A stretch of DNA of 64,000 nt, from NCBI GenBank assembly GCA_934699135.1, contig CAKUVM010000003.1, forward strand, positions 41,568 through 105,567, read 5' to 3'. Of the stretch, positions 34,141 to 41,508 are shown one piece after another (the first letter of the stretch is position 1; each line of letters starts with the position of its first letter). The position numbers were made by a program, and so were the translations under genes. Origin of the DNA: an uncultured Bacteroidales bacterium (GTDB taxonomy: Bacteria; Bacteroidota; Bacteroidia; Bacteroidales; Marinilabiliaceae). The notes under the pieces were generated by a model. It had not been told where the DNA came from. It saw only the letters and a program-made list of their open reading frames with translations, and did no database searches.

Positions 34141-34793
34141 AGCGACGGGCGTGAGCTGTTTATGGATTCCACCACTTGGGCTGTCATATTGCTAATGTTG
34201 GCCGAGCGGATGATCTCGCCGCTCATGGCTATGCCGTCGGGCCCCGCCTGCAACACATCGACTATGTCGCTCAGCGTTATGCCGCCGATGGCCACTATGG
34301 GGATGTTCACGCCCATGCTTCTGCACTCCCACACAAGTTTTTTATATCCATCCAGGCCAAGGGTGGGGGCGAGGTTCTTTTTTGTCGTGGTGAATCGGAA
34401 AGGGCCGCAGCCGATGTAGTCCACAAAGTCTTTCACTGCCAATATGTCCTCAAGCGTGTTGCACGTCCCGCCAATGATGAAGTCGTCTCCCAGCGCCTTG
34501 CGTGCGTCTCCTGGGTCCGTATCGTTTTTCCCCAGATGCACCCCACTGGCGCCGACGCGTTTGCAGATGTCTACTTTGTCGTCTATTATGAATGTGGCTC
34601 CGTAATTGTCGGTGTGGAGTTTGATCGCCTTTGCCGTCTCCTCAATCTCGCCGTCTCGCGCGTCTTTCATCCGAAGCTGAACCCATCGGCATCCGCCCTC
34701 CAGGACTTTCTGTGTCTGACAGACGCACTCTTGGCCATCTTTGCCGTTGGTGATGAATTGAAGAGGGAAATTGCTGAAGTTTAATTGCCTCAT
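34137..34793 (-). CDS. thiE: Thiamine-phosphate synthase ThiE
   Basis: Joins the pyrimidine diphosphate and thiazole phosphate into thiamine phosphate. The 218-residue protein has the ThiE hallmarks: VQLRMKD, FIIDDKVDI, GVHLGKND, GPFRFTTTKKNLAP and AIGGI. It is separated from the rest of the thi operon by the 4.7-kb YDG gene, with which it overlaps by 4 bp (ATGA). I found no riboswitch in the short gap before it. Compared with the ThiE/TenI-like protein at 20347-20961, this one keeps the true coupling-enzyme motifs. Confidence 0.95.
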   Translation of the reverse strand: MRQLNFSNFPLQFITNGKDGQECVCQTQKVLEGGCRWVQLRMKDARDGEIEETAKAIKLHTDNYGATFIIDDKVDICKRVGASGVHLGKNDTDPGDARKALGDDFIIGGTCNTLEDILAVKDFVDYIGCGPFRFTTTKKNLAPTLGLDGYKKLVWECRSMGVNIPIVAIGGITLSDIVDVLQAGPDGIAMSGEIIRSANISNMTAQVVESINSSRPSL

Positions 34794-34862
34794 CTTATGC
34801 TTTAATATGTCTGTTATAATATATTGTGGCGCACTGTGTTATATGTGTCGTTCAGTGCGTCA

Positions 34863-35957
34863 TTATTCCGCATTATGAGCGAGGCTCGCGATTTCAGAGG
34901 CAGATAGGCCCGTGCATGCGGCTACAGTCTCCTGAGGAATACCGTTTTTGAGCATTGCCGCCGCGGTTTTTAAAACTCCTTCTTTCATTCCTTGCTCCAT
35001 CCCCTCTTTCATTCCCAGCTCCATTCCTTGCTCCATCCCCTCTTTCATTCCCAGCTCCATTCCTTGCTCCAATCCTTCTTTCATTCCTTGCTCCATCCCC
35101 TCTTTCATTCCCAGCTCCATTCCTTGCTCCAATCCTTCTTTCATTCCTTGCTCCATCCCCTCTTTCTTTCCCTTTTCAATGCCTTTCTGAATGCCCTTGA
35201 TGAGTCCTTTCTGAATGCCTTCCTCTATGCCTTTGCGCAAGCTGGCTTGCGAGGCCTCATCTAGAATCATGTTTTGGGTCCTTATTGCGTCCCAGAACTT
35301 GTCATATGCTGCCATCTCGCTTTGGGAGAACGCCGACGTCTCCACCTGCTCTAGGGCGCGGCTCACGAGTGGGTTCGCGGCAAGCTCGTCTGGCGGGGTC
35401 ACCGTGTCCTCGCCAATCTCCGTGAGGAATCGCAGCCAGAGCACGGCCATCTTTTTCTCCAGGTGCGTTGTGGGCTTGAATTTTGGGAGTTCCACAAACG
35501 TGAGGTGCAGTCCGTTAATCACCTTGTCGGAGTGGAATTCGTGGACAATGTTGTAGTTGTGGATAAACTCGTTAGGCAGGTCTTTCAGGAAGACGCTGTT
35601 GACCAGGTTGAGGGAGTAGACTGGCTGGAGGAAACTGTAGTTGGTCCTTTTGTCCAGCTGCCTGACGTAGGCCTTCGAGGCGTTGAAGACGACCCTCTGC
35701 ATGAACATTGGGCTCCACAGCGTCTGCATCTCCACAATGAACTGACGGCCAGACTGGTCGGTGCACCTCACGTCCACTATGCTGTTGCGGCCGATTGGGG
35801 TTTCGGGCACCATCTCCGGTGTCATGTATTCCACCTCGGTCACCTGCCCGTCGTCCGGCAGGGGCAGCAATGAGTTGAGCAGGCTGATTAGCAGGTCTTT
35901 ATGTTCGCCGAATATCTTTTTGAACGTAAGGTCGGCTTTCGGGTCAAGGTATCGCAT
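34863..35957 (-). CDS. Rpn/PD-(D/E)XK nuclease-family transposase-like protein
   Basis: A 364-residue protein of the PDDEXK_2/Rpn family ('recombination-promoting nuclease/putative transposase'). The N-terminal part MRYLDPKADLTFKKIFGEHKDLLISLLN and the core VDVRCTDQSGRQFIVEMQ, with Asp and ExQ nuclease residues, are typical. The C-terminal third is a low-complexity tetrapeptide repeat (GMEQ, GMKE, GLEQ, GMEL; about 16 units) encoded by DNA with a perfect 60-bp duplication. Rpn proteins nick DNA and are often present in several genomic copies, but mobility is not shown. No inverted terminal repeats are visible. Confidence 0.88.
   Translation of the reverse strand: MRYLDPKADLTFKKIFGEHKDLLISLLNSLLPLPDDGQVTEVEYMTPEMVPETPIGRNSIVDVRCTDQSGRQFIVEMQTLWSPMFMQRVVFNASKAYVRQLDKRTNYSFLQPVYSLNLVNSVFLKDLPNEFIHNYNIVHEFHSDKVINGLHLTFVELPKFKPTTHLEKKMAVLWLRFLTEIGEDTVTPPDELAANPLVSRALEQVETSAFSQSEMAAYDKFWDAIRTQNMILDEASQASLRKGIEEGIQKGLIKGIQKGIEKGKKEGMEQGMKEGLEQGMELGMKEGMEQGMKEGLEQGMELGMKEGMEQGMELGMKEGMEQGMKEGVLKTAAAMLKNGIPQETVAACTGLSASEIASLAHNAE
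34981..35168. repeat. 12-bp-based tandem repeat with a perfect 60-bp duplication
   Basis: Positions 35041-35100 and 35101-35160 are identical, and 34981-35040 is a related third block. The underlying unit is 12 bp (four codons of GM-type tetrapeptides) in the Rpn-like gene. The identity points to a recent expansion, and copy number probably varies between strains. Confidence 0.92.
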
Positions 35958-35998
35958 GGAAGTGTGGGTTTAGTCGTTTCGCGAATATATGTCTTTTC

Positions 35999-36970
35999 TC
36001 ACACCGTGCGCCCAGTGTTGTAGTCCACGAGGTTAGCCAAGGCTTCGCGCGCCTCGCTGTCAGGCACTGGAGTGAGATCCGCCTTGGCCAGGTCGGCAAA
36101 GTGGGTCATCATCTTTTTGGCGTAATCCATTCCGCCGTGGGCGTGCACCATGCCGATTGCCGCCTCGGCTGTCGCATCGTCTTTCGGGTGCCGCCTTATT
36201 TTTCTGAGCATATCCGCGCGTTCTTCCGCCGTGGCGTTGCGCATGGCGGCCAGCAAGGGCAACGTTATTTTCTGCTCTTTCACGTCGTTTAGGGCCGGCT
36301 TGCCAAAGAGGCCGCCTGGCGTGTAGTCGAACATGTCGTCGCGAATCTGGAATGCCAGTCCCAGATGGTTGCCATAGGCGGCCAGCGCTTCCACTATGTC
36401 GGTGTCCGCGCCTGCGCTCGTCGCACCCGCGCGGGTGCAGGCCTCGATCAGCGTGGCCGTCTTTTGCCGGATCACCTCGTAATAGTCATCCTCTGTCAGG
36501 TCTAGCCGACGGGCGTGTTCCATTTGGCTCAGCTCTCCCTCGCTAAGGTCGTGGACGGCTCGGCTGACAATGCGCAACGCGTCATAATGCCCGCCATCTA
36601 ACGCCAGCTCCATGCCGCGGCTAAGGAAGAAGTCGCCCACGAGCACCGCCACTTTCGGCCCCCACAGGCCCATGAGGCTCCACTGCCCGCGTCGCGTGTA
36701 AGTCTCGTCCACCACGTCGTCATGCACGAGCGAGGCGTTGTGCAGAAGCTCAATGAGGGCCGCGGCGGCATATGTGCCGTCTGTGACGCCGCCGGCCGAC
36801 ATGGCGGAGAGAAATACCAGCAAGGGCCTCATGCGCTTGCCTTTGCGGCGGAAGGCGTAGTTGGTGGCCAGTGTGAGCAATGGGTTAGGTGAGTGGAGGT
36901 TCGACTTGAAGTATGGCTCAAACTTCTCCAGATGTTCGGCCACGGGCCGTTGCATGTCTTTAAGATCCAT
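35999..36970 (-). CDS. Polyprenyl diphosphate synthase
   Basis: A 323-residue trans-isoprenyl diphosphate synthase that adds isopentenyl diphosphate units to make a long-chain prenyl diphosphate, probably the menaquinone side chain. Both aspartate motifs are present: DDVVD at 84-88 (LVHDDVVDET) and RDDMFD later in the chain (QIRDDMFDY), with GKRMRP for pyrophosphate binding. Chain length cannot be set from sequence alone; IspB/octaprenyl or heptaprenyl synthase is most likely. It is divergent from queD across a 78-bp gap. Confidence 0.92.
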   Translation of the reverse strand: MDLKDMQRPVAEHLEKFEPYFKSNLHSPNPLLTLATNYAFRRKGKRMRPLLVFLSAMSAGGVTDGTYAAAALIELLHNASLVHDDVVDETYTRRGQWSLMGLWGPKVAVLVGDFFLSRGMELALDGGHYDALRIVSRAVHDLSEGELSQMEHARRLDLTEDDYYEVIRQKTATLIEACTRAGATSAGADTDIVEALAAYGNHLGLAFQIRDDMFDYTPGGLFGKPALNDVKEQKITLPLLAAMRNATAEERADMLRKIRRHPKDDATAEAAIGMVHAHGGMDYAKKMMTHFADLAKADLTPVPDSEAREALANLVDYNTGRTV

Positions 36971-37048
36971 ATTTTTTCGTGGCGGCGCGGTTCGCAGTCC
37001 CGTGGCGGGCGCGCCGATTGTTGCAAAATATCAGCTATCTTCGCAGCT

Positions 37049-37510
37049 ATGAGTAGCACAGAACGACCCATAATCCGCGTCACGAAGGAGTTTTGCTTCG
37101 AGATGGCGCATCTGCTGACTGAGTATGACGGGCTCTGCCGCAATATACATGGCCACTCCTACAAGCTGGCCGTGACGGTCCGCGGCAGGGCGTGTGACGA
37201 CCCGTCATCTCCCAAACTGGGCATGGTCATTGATTTCTCGGTCCTCAAGGGCATTGTCAATGAGGAGATTGTAGGGCGCCTTGATCATGCCCTGATGGTC
37301 AGGGCCGACACGCCTCAGGCGCGTCGGCTGGAGGGGGTCGCTGAGCGCATAGTCTTGGTCGGCTATCAGCCCACGTGCGAGAATATGGTGACCGACTTCG
37401 CCCGCCGCATCGCGGCCCGCTTGCCGGAGGGAGTCACGCTCCACTCCGTGCGCCTGCATGAGACAGCCACGTCGTTCGCCGAGTGGGTGGCGTCGGACAA
37501 TGGCCTCTAG
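37049..37510 (+). CDS. queD: 6-carboxytetrahydropterin synthase QueD
   Basis: Converts dihydroneopterin triphosphate to 6-carboxytetrahydropterin on the pathway to queuosine. The 153-residue protein has zinc-binding H21, H34 and H36 (FEMAHLL, IHGHSY), the catalytic Cys30 of CRNIHGH, and the distal His/Glu region (RLHETATSFAEW). The start is ATG 37049; upstream sequence in frame is not family-like. Its stop codon overlaps that of the convergent deoxynucleoside kinase gene by 4 bp. Other queuosine genes are absent here. Confidence 0.93.
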   Translation: MSSTERPIIRVTKEFCFEMAHLLTEYDGLCRNIHGHSYKLAVTVRGRACDDPSSPKLGMVIDFSVLKGIVNEEIVGRLDHALMVRADTPQARRLEGVAERIVLVGYQPTCENMVTDFARRIAARLPEGVTLHSVRLHETATSFAEWVASDNGL

Positions 37511-38130
37511 CGCTGTCGCGCCCGGGTGCCGAGTTGGCTCTTGATGGCGTCTATCACCTTGGCGCGGTCAGCGGCGTTGCTCACGAAGTCCGTGTTGTCA
37601 ATGTCTATGGTCAGGATGTCGCCCCTGTACGTCTCCACCCACTCCTCATACCTGCGGTTCAGCATGGCCAGATACTCGTAGCTTATGCCGGCCTCGTAGG
37701 CAACGCCCCGCTGGCGGATGTGGCTCATGAGCGTAGGCACGGAGGCCTTGAGGTATATGAGGAGTTCCGGCGGCTTGATGAATGATGACATAACGTCGAA
37801 CAGGTCGCGGTATGTGTCATAGTCCTGCCGCGATATGATCTGCATGGCCAGCAGGTTCTCCACGAAGACGCAAGCGTCTTCATATATCGTCCGGTCTTGC
37901 ACCACAACGTCGGTAGACCACATGGCGCGCTGGACGGACTTGAACCGCCGCGTCAGGAAATATATCTGCAGGTTGAGGGCCCAACGGGGCATGTCGCTGT
38001 AGAAGTTCGCCAAGTATGGGTTCGTGGCGTCTTTGTCGCCGTCTGACGTGCGAAACCCGAACTCGTCCGCCAGGAGCCGCGACATCGCGCTCTTGCCGCT
38101 CCCTATGTTGCCCGCTATGCCTATGTACAT
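37507..38130 (-). CDS. Deoxynucleoside kinase
   Basis: Phosphorylates salvaged deoxyribonucleosides. The 207-residue protein has the P-loop GNIGSGKS at 7-14, the dNK-family VQDRTIYED with the DR substrate motif, and a lid region (RQRGVAYEAGISYEYL). Deoxyadenosine/deoxyguanosine kinase is the nearest family; exact base preference is uncertain. The gene follows a GH3-family gene by one base on the same strand and converges with queD. With deoC nearby it suggests deoxynucleoside salvage. Confidence 0.9.
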   Translation of the reverse strand: MYIGIAGNIGSGKSAMSRLLADEFGFRTSDGDKDATNPYLANFYSDMPRWALNLQIYFLTRRFKSVQRAMWSTDVVVQDRTIYEDACVFVENLLAMQIISRQDYDTYRDLFDVMSSFIKPPELLIYLKASVPTLMSHIRQRGVAYEAGISYEYLAMLNRRYEEWVETYRGDILTIDIDNTDFVSNAADRAKVIDAIKSQLGTRARQR

Positions 38131-38131
38131 C

Positions 38132-39643
38132 TTATTGATTCATTTTTAGCAACTCGTCGATGAGCTGGCGGTCGTTCTTTAGCCGCGGCACTTTGTTCTG
38201 CCCGCCCAGCTTGCCGTGCTTTGCCAGCCAGTCCGCGAAGAGTCCGTCGCGGGCCACAGTCAGACGCAGCGGGGCCAGGGTTATGTCTTTATATCGTTTG
38301 GCCTCGTAGTCCGAGTTGACGTCTTGGAGGGCCTTGTCCAACTCCTTGGCGAAGCCTTCCGCGCTCTCCGGCTTGCGCTCAAACTCCACGAGCCACTCGT
38401 GGCAACCGCGTGAGGCCGCGTCCATAAACACGGGGGCGGCCGTATATTCCCTCACCACGGCTCCCGTGGCGGCGCACGCGCGGGCCATGGCCGCCTCGGC
38501 GTTGCTTATCATAAGCTCTTCGCCGAATGCGTTGATATACAATTTTGTGCGCCCGCTTATGACAATTTTGTAGGGCTCAGTCTGAGTGAAGCGTACGGTG
38601 TCTCCTATCATATATCGCCACAAGCCACCGTTGGTGCTGATGACCATGGCGTAGTCCACGCCCGTCTTCACCCCCTCTAGCGGCACAATGCCATGCGGGT
38701 GCCGCTGCCCGGCCTCGCCTAGCGGCACGAACTCGTAGAAGACCCCATAGTCCAGCATCAGCTGCATGGCTCGGTCTTTGGGGTCGGTCTGGATGGAGAA
38801 GAAACCCTCGCTGGCGTTATACGTCTCCAAGAAGTGCATATTGTGCGGGGCCAGGGCTTTATACTGCTCCCGATAAGGGTCGAAGTTTATGCCGCCGTGG
38901 ATGAAAAGCTCCAGGTTCGGCCACACGTCTTGCAGCGTCTTGGCCCCGCTCCGCTCCATGATATATTTAATCAGAACCAAGAACCAGCTCGGCACTCCCG
39001 CGAGCGATGTCACGTTCTGCTTCACCGTGGCGGCATATATTTTCTCCAGCTTCTCTTCCCAGTTGGCAATGAGGGCAATGTCTTTGGCGGGGGTCTTGAA
39101 CATCTCGGACCACAGCGGGGCGTTGCCTATCATGATGGCGGAGAGGTCGCCCGTCTGGCTGCCCGCGCCTGTGCTGGTCAGTTTCTTGCTGCCGCCAAGC
39201 GTGAGGCACTTGCCTCGCCATGCCCGGGTGTCGGGGTTTTGGCGGAAGTAGGTGGCAATCACGTCGTTGTTGCCCCTCATGTGGCAGTGGCGCAGAGCGT
39301 CGTCCGTCACGGGGATAAATTTGCTCTTTGAGCCCGACGTGCCGCTGCTCTTGGCGAACCATTTCACCCGCCCGGGCCAGCACACGTCGGCCTCGCCGGC
39401 CACCATCCGCTCCACATATGGGCGGAAGCCCTCATAGTCTGTCACTGGCACTAGGCGGTCGAAGTCGGCGTAGGCCGTGCCGCCAGTCAGCCCATGGTCG
39501 CGCCCAAACGCTGTGGTCTCGGCTTTGCACAGCAGCTTGGTCAGCTCGTTGGCCTGCATCGGCGCCGCGCCCGTTGCCATGCGATCCATCTGTCTCAGGC
39601 GGCCCGAGTAGGCGGCCAAGACAACTTTGTTTATGATGGACAT
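38132..39643 (-). CDS. GH3-family adenylating enzyme
   Basis: A 503-residue protein of the GH3 (auxin-responsive) superfamily of acyl-adenylate/amido synthetases. The ATP-binding motif FAKSSGTSGSKSKFIPV is near residue 110, with the conserved YNASEGFFSIQ and YMIGDTVRF segments later. Plant GH3 enzymes join acids to amino acids, and the bacterial substrates are mostly unknown. It overlaps nothing and ends one base before the deoxynucleoside kinase start, so they form a transcript. Confidence 0.9.
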   Translation of the reverse strand: MSIINKVVLAAYSGRLRQMDRMATGAAPMQANELTKLLCKAETTAFGRDHGLTGGTAYADFDRLVPVTDYEGFRPYVERMVAGEADVCWPGRVKWFAKSSGTSGSKSKFIPVTDDALRHCHMRGNNDVIATYFRQNPDTRAWRGKCLTLGGSKKLTSTGAGSQTGDLSAIMIGNAPLWSEMFKTPAKDIALIANWEEKLEKIYAATVKQNVTSLAGVPSWFLVLIKYIMERSGAKTLQDVWPNLELFIHGGINFDPYREQYKALAPHNMHFLETYNASEGFFSIQTDPKDRAMQLMLDYGVFYEFVPLGEAGQRHPHGIVPLEGVKTGVDYAMVISTNGGLWRYMIGDTVRFTQTEPYKIVISGRTKLYINAFGEELMISNAEAAMARACAATGAVVREYTAAPVFMDAASRGCHEWLVEFERKPESAEGFAKELDKALQDVNSDYEAKRYKDITLAPLRLTVARDGLFADWLAKHGKLGGQNKVPRLKNDRQLIDELLKMNQ

Positions 39644-39682
39644 CTTATCATTGTTATTTTGAGGGTGGTGGTGGGCTTGTCT

Positions 39683-40582
39683 TTAGAAATATCTCTCCGG
39701 GGCCTCTTTGCCCTTGGCTTTCAGAATTTGGGCGAGCAGCGAGTTGGCCAGGCGGCTGGCCCCGATGCGGAAGAGGGTGTTGACGAGCCACTCTTGGCCC
39801 AGGATGGATTTGACAATCTCGTAGTATAGGGCCGCCTCGGCGGGCGTCGATACGCCTCCGGCGGGCTTGAAGCCTACCTTGCGGCCTGTCTTGGCCGCGT
39901 AGGCCTTTATGGCCTCGCACATGATGATGGCCGCCTCCGGCGTCGCGCCTTCACAGTTTTTGCCCGTGCTGGTCTTGATGAAGTCGGCCCCGGCCTCCAT
40001 GGCAATCACGCTGGCCTCCCATATCTGCTCGTGGGTCTGTAGGGCGCCCGTCTCCAAGATCACTTTCAGGCGGGCGTCGGCACATGCCTCTCGGATGGCC
40101 GCAAGCTCCTCAAAGACAAACTGGTAGTTGCGGCAAAGGAACTCTCCCACCGAGATGACCACGTCCACCTCCGTGGCTCCGGCCTCGACGGCCTTGCGGA
40201 CTTCGGCCACTTTTATGTCAGTGAAAGCTTGAGATGACGGGAAGCAAGCAGCCACCACTGCGCGGTGCACACCCTCCACGCGCAGCTCTGACTTGACCAC
40301 GGGGGCGAAGACGGAGTATACGCATATGCCGCCAATGTTCTTGAGCGTGGGGTAGTCTTGGGCGAATTTGTTCACCTTGCTCACGAAAGCCTTTACGCTC
40401 TCGGCCGAGTCTGTCGCGCTGAGCGTGGTGAGGTCTATGCTGTTGAACATGGTCTGTAGGGCCTCCGAGTCGTTGAGGTAGGTCTCGGAGCTCAGTCGCA
40501 TGGCCTCGATGGTGCCCTTGAGGCTGTCTAGTTTCTCTGCCGCGTACGGGTAGTCGTTGAGAATTTCGTCTATGTTTTTCAT
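39683..40582 (-). CDS. deoC: Deoxyribose-phosphate aldolase
   Basis: Cleaves 2-deoxyribose 5-phosphate to acetaldehyde and glyceraldehyde 3-phosphate during deoxynucleoside breakdown. The 299-residue protein is longer than E. coli DeoC because of an N-terminal extension of about 50 residues, as in other Bacteroidota. Diagnostic segments are DVVISVGEFL, KVILETG, the Schiff-base Lys in DFIKTSTGK and VGFKPAGGVST. It is one of a run of minus-strand genes (dtd, pyrophosphohydrolase, deoC, GH3, kinase). Confidence 0.95.
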   Translation of the reverse strand: MKNIDEILNDYPYAAEKLDSLKGTIEAMRLSSETYLNDSEALQTMFNSIDLTTLSATDSAESVKAFVSKVNKFAQDYPTLKNIGGICVYSVFAPVVKSELRVEGVHRAVVAACFPSSQAFTDIKVAEVRKAVEAGATEVDVVISVGEFLCRNYQFVFEELAAIREACADARLKVILETGALQTHEQIWEASVIAMEAGADFIKTSTGKNCEGATPEAAIIMCEAIKAYAAKTGRKVGFKPAGGVSTPAEAALYYEIVKSILGQEWLVNTLFRIGASRLANSLLAQILKAKGKEAPERYF

Positions 40583-40624
40583 TTTCTTTCGGGTTTTATT
40601 AGGATAGAGTAATATCAGTGTCTT

Positions 40625-40972
40625 TCAGTGTTTTGTCTGCCACAGTTTTTCATTGGCCTTGTGCCTCTCGGTGTCGCGTTCTGTCTTTTTCTTCAGGCTG
40701 GCGCGGAGGGCGTCCGTCAGGTCCACGCCCGTTTGGTTGGCCAGGCACATCAGGACCCACAGCACGTCCGCCATCTCCTCGCTCAGGTCGTGGCTCTCGC
40801 CGGCCTTGAAGCTCTGGTCTCCATACGTGCGGGCCATCACGCGCGCCAGCTCGCCCACCTCCTCCGTCAGGCACGCCATGTTGGTCAGCTCGCCAAAGTA
40901 GCGGATGCCGTAGGTCTTGACCCATCGGTCCACCATCTGTTGCGCCTCGCGCAGTGTCAGGTCTGCCGTCAT
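40625..40972 (-). CDS. MazG-like nucleotide pyrophosphohydrolase
   Basis: A 115-residue all-alpha NTP pyrophosphohydrolase. The metal-binding pattern is EEVGE (37-41) followed about 26 residues later by EEMADV, the EXXE...EXXD arrangement of MazG/dUTPase-type enzymes. They hydrolyse damaged or non-canonical nucleoside triphosphates; the substrate here is unknown. Its ATG overlaps the end of dtd by 4 bp, so the two are translationally coupled. Confidence 0.88.
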   Translation of the reverse strand: MTADLTLREAQQMVDRWVKTYGIRYFGELTNMACLTEEVGELARVMARTYGDQSFKAGESHDLSEEMADVLWVLMCLANQTGVDLTDALRASLKKKTERDTERHKANEKLWQTKH

Positions 40973-41433
40973 TCTTTTCGTTTTGTGTCCACAATTATGG
41001 TCACCGGGCCGTCCGCCTCCATGTCAATTTTCATGTCGGCGCCAAACTCTCCCGTGGCAATCTCTTTGCCCGTCTGCCTCTTCAGTTCCGACACGAATGC
41101 CTCGTAGTATGGCACGGCCACGTCGGGCCTCGCCGCCTCGATAAACGACGGCCTGTTGCCTTTCCTCGTCTTGGCGAAAAGGGTGAACTGGCTCACCACC
41201 AAGATGTCGCCACCGGCGTCGGCCACGGAGAGGTTCAGCAGCCCTTGGCTGTCGGAGAATATCCGCATCTGCGCCACTTTTTGCGCCAGCCACGCCACCT
41301 CGCCCATGTCCACGTCCGGGCCGTCGGTAGCCTCCACGCCCAGGAGCACCATAAGCCCGCGGCCTATGCGCCCGGCTTGGCGGCCATCTGCCGTGACGGA
41401 TGCTCGGCTCACGCGCTGTATCACTGCTCTCAT
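40969..41433 (-). CDS. dtd: D-aminoacyl-tRNA deacylase
   Basis: Removes D-amino acids (and some glycine) mis-attached to tRNA, keeping translation stereospecific. The 154-residue protein begins with MRAVIQRVSRASV and has the two diagnostic motifs: SQFTLFA with the catalytic Thr, and DGPVTI near the C-terminus carrying the Gly-cisPro pair. The residue before DGPVT is Ala, where many homologues have Asn; I do not expect loss of function. It is coupled to the pyrophosphohydrolase gene downstream. Confidence 0.95.
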   Translation of the reverse strand: MRAVIQRVSRASVTADGRQAGRIGRGLMVLLGVEATDGPDVDMGEVAWLAQKVAQMRIFSDSQGLLNLSVADAGGDILVVSQFTLFAKTRKGNRPSFIEAARPDVAVPYYEAFVSELKRQTGKEIATGEFGADMKIDMEADGPVTIIVDTKRKE

Positions 41434-41452
41434 CGGCTATGCCTGTCTCTGT

Positions 41453-41485
41453 TTTGACTTTTTGTCTAAGATACGACTATCTTTG
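41453..41485 (+). promoter_or_regulatory. Promoter of the deacetylase-like gene
   Basis: TTTG (41453-41456), a 21-bp spacer and TATCTTTG (41478-41485) match the Bacteroidota -33/-7 consensus. The ATG at 41509 gives a short leader. The site is in the divergent gap with dtd. Confidence 0.7.
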
Positions 41486-41508
41486 ATGCCGTCAAATAAA
41501 AAACATTG

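Noticed and set aside
34829..34860. Terminator for the Rpn-like gene
   Set aside because: CGCACTG/CAGTGCG gives only a 7-bp stem with a long loop and no T-run; too weak to call.
34981..35168. CRISPR array
   Set aside because: The repeat has no spacers, is in frame and encodes a regular tetrapeptide tail.
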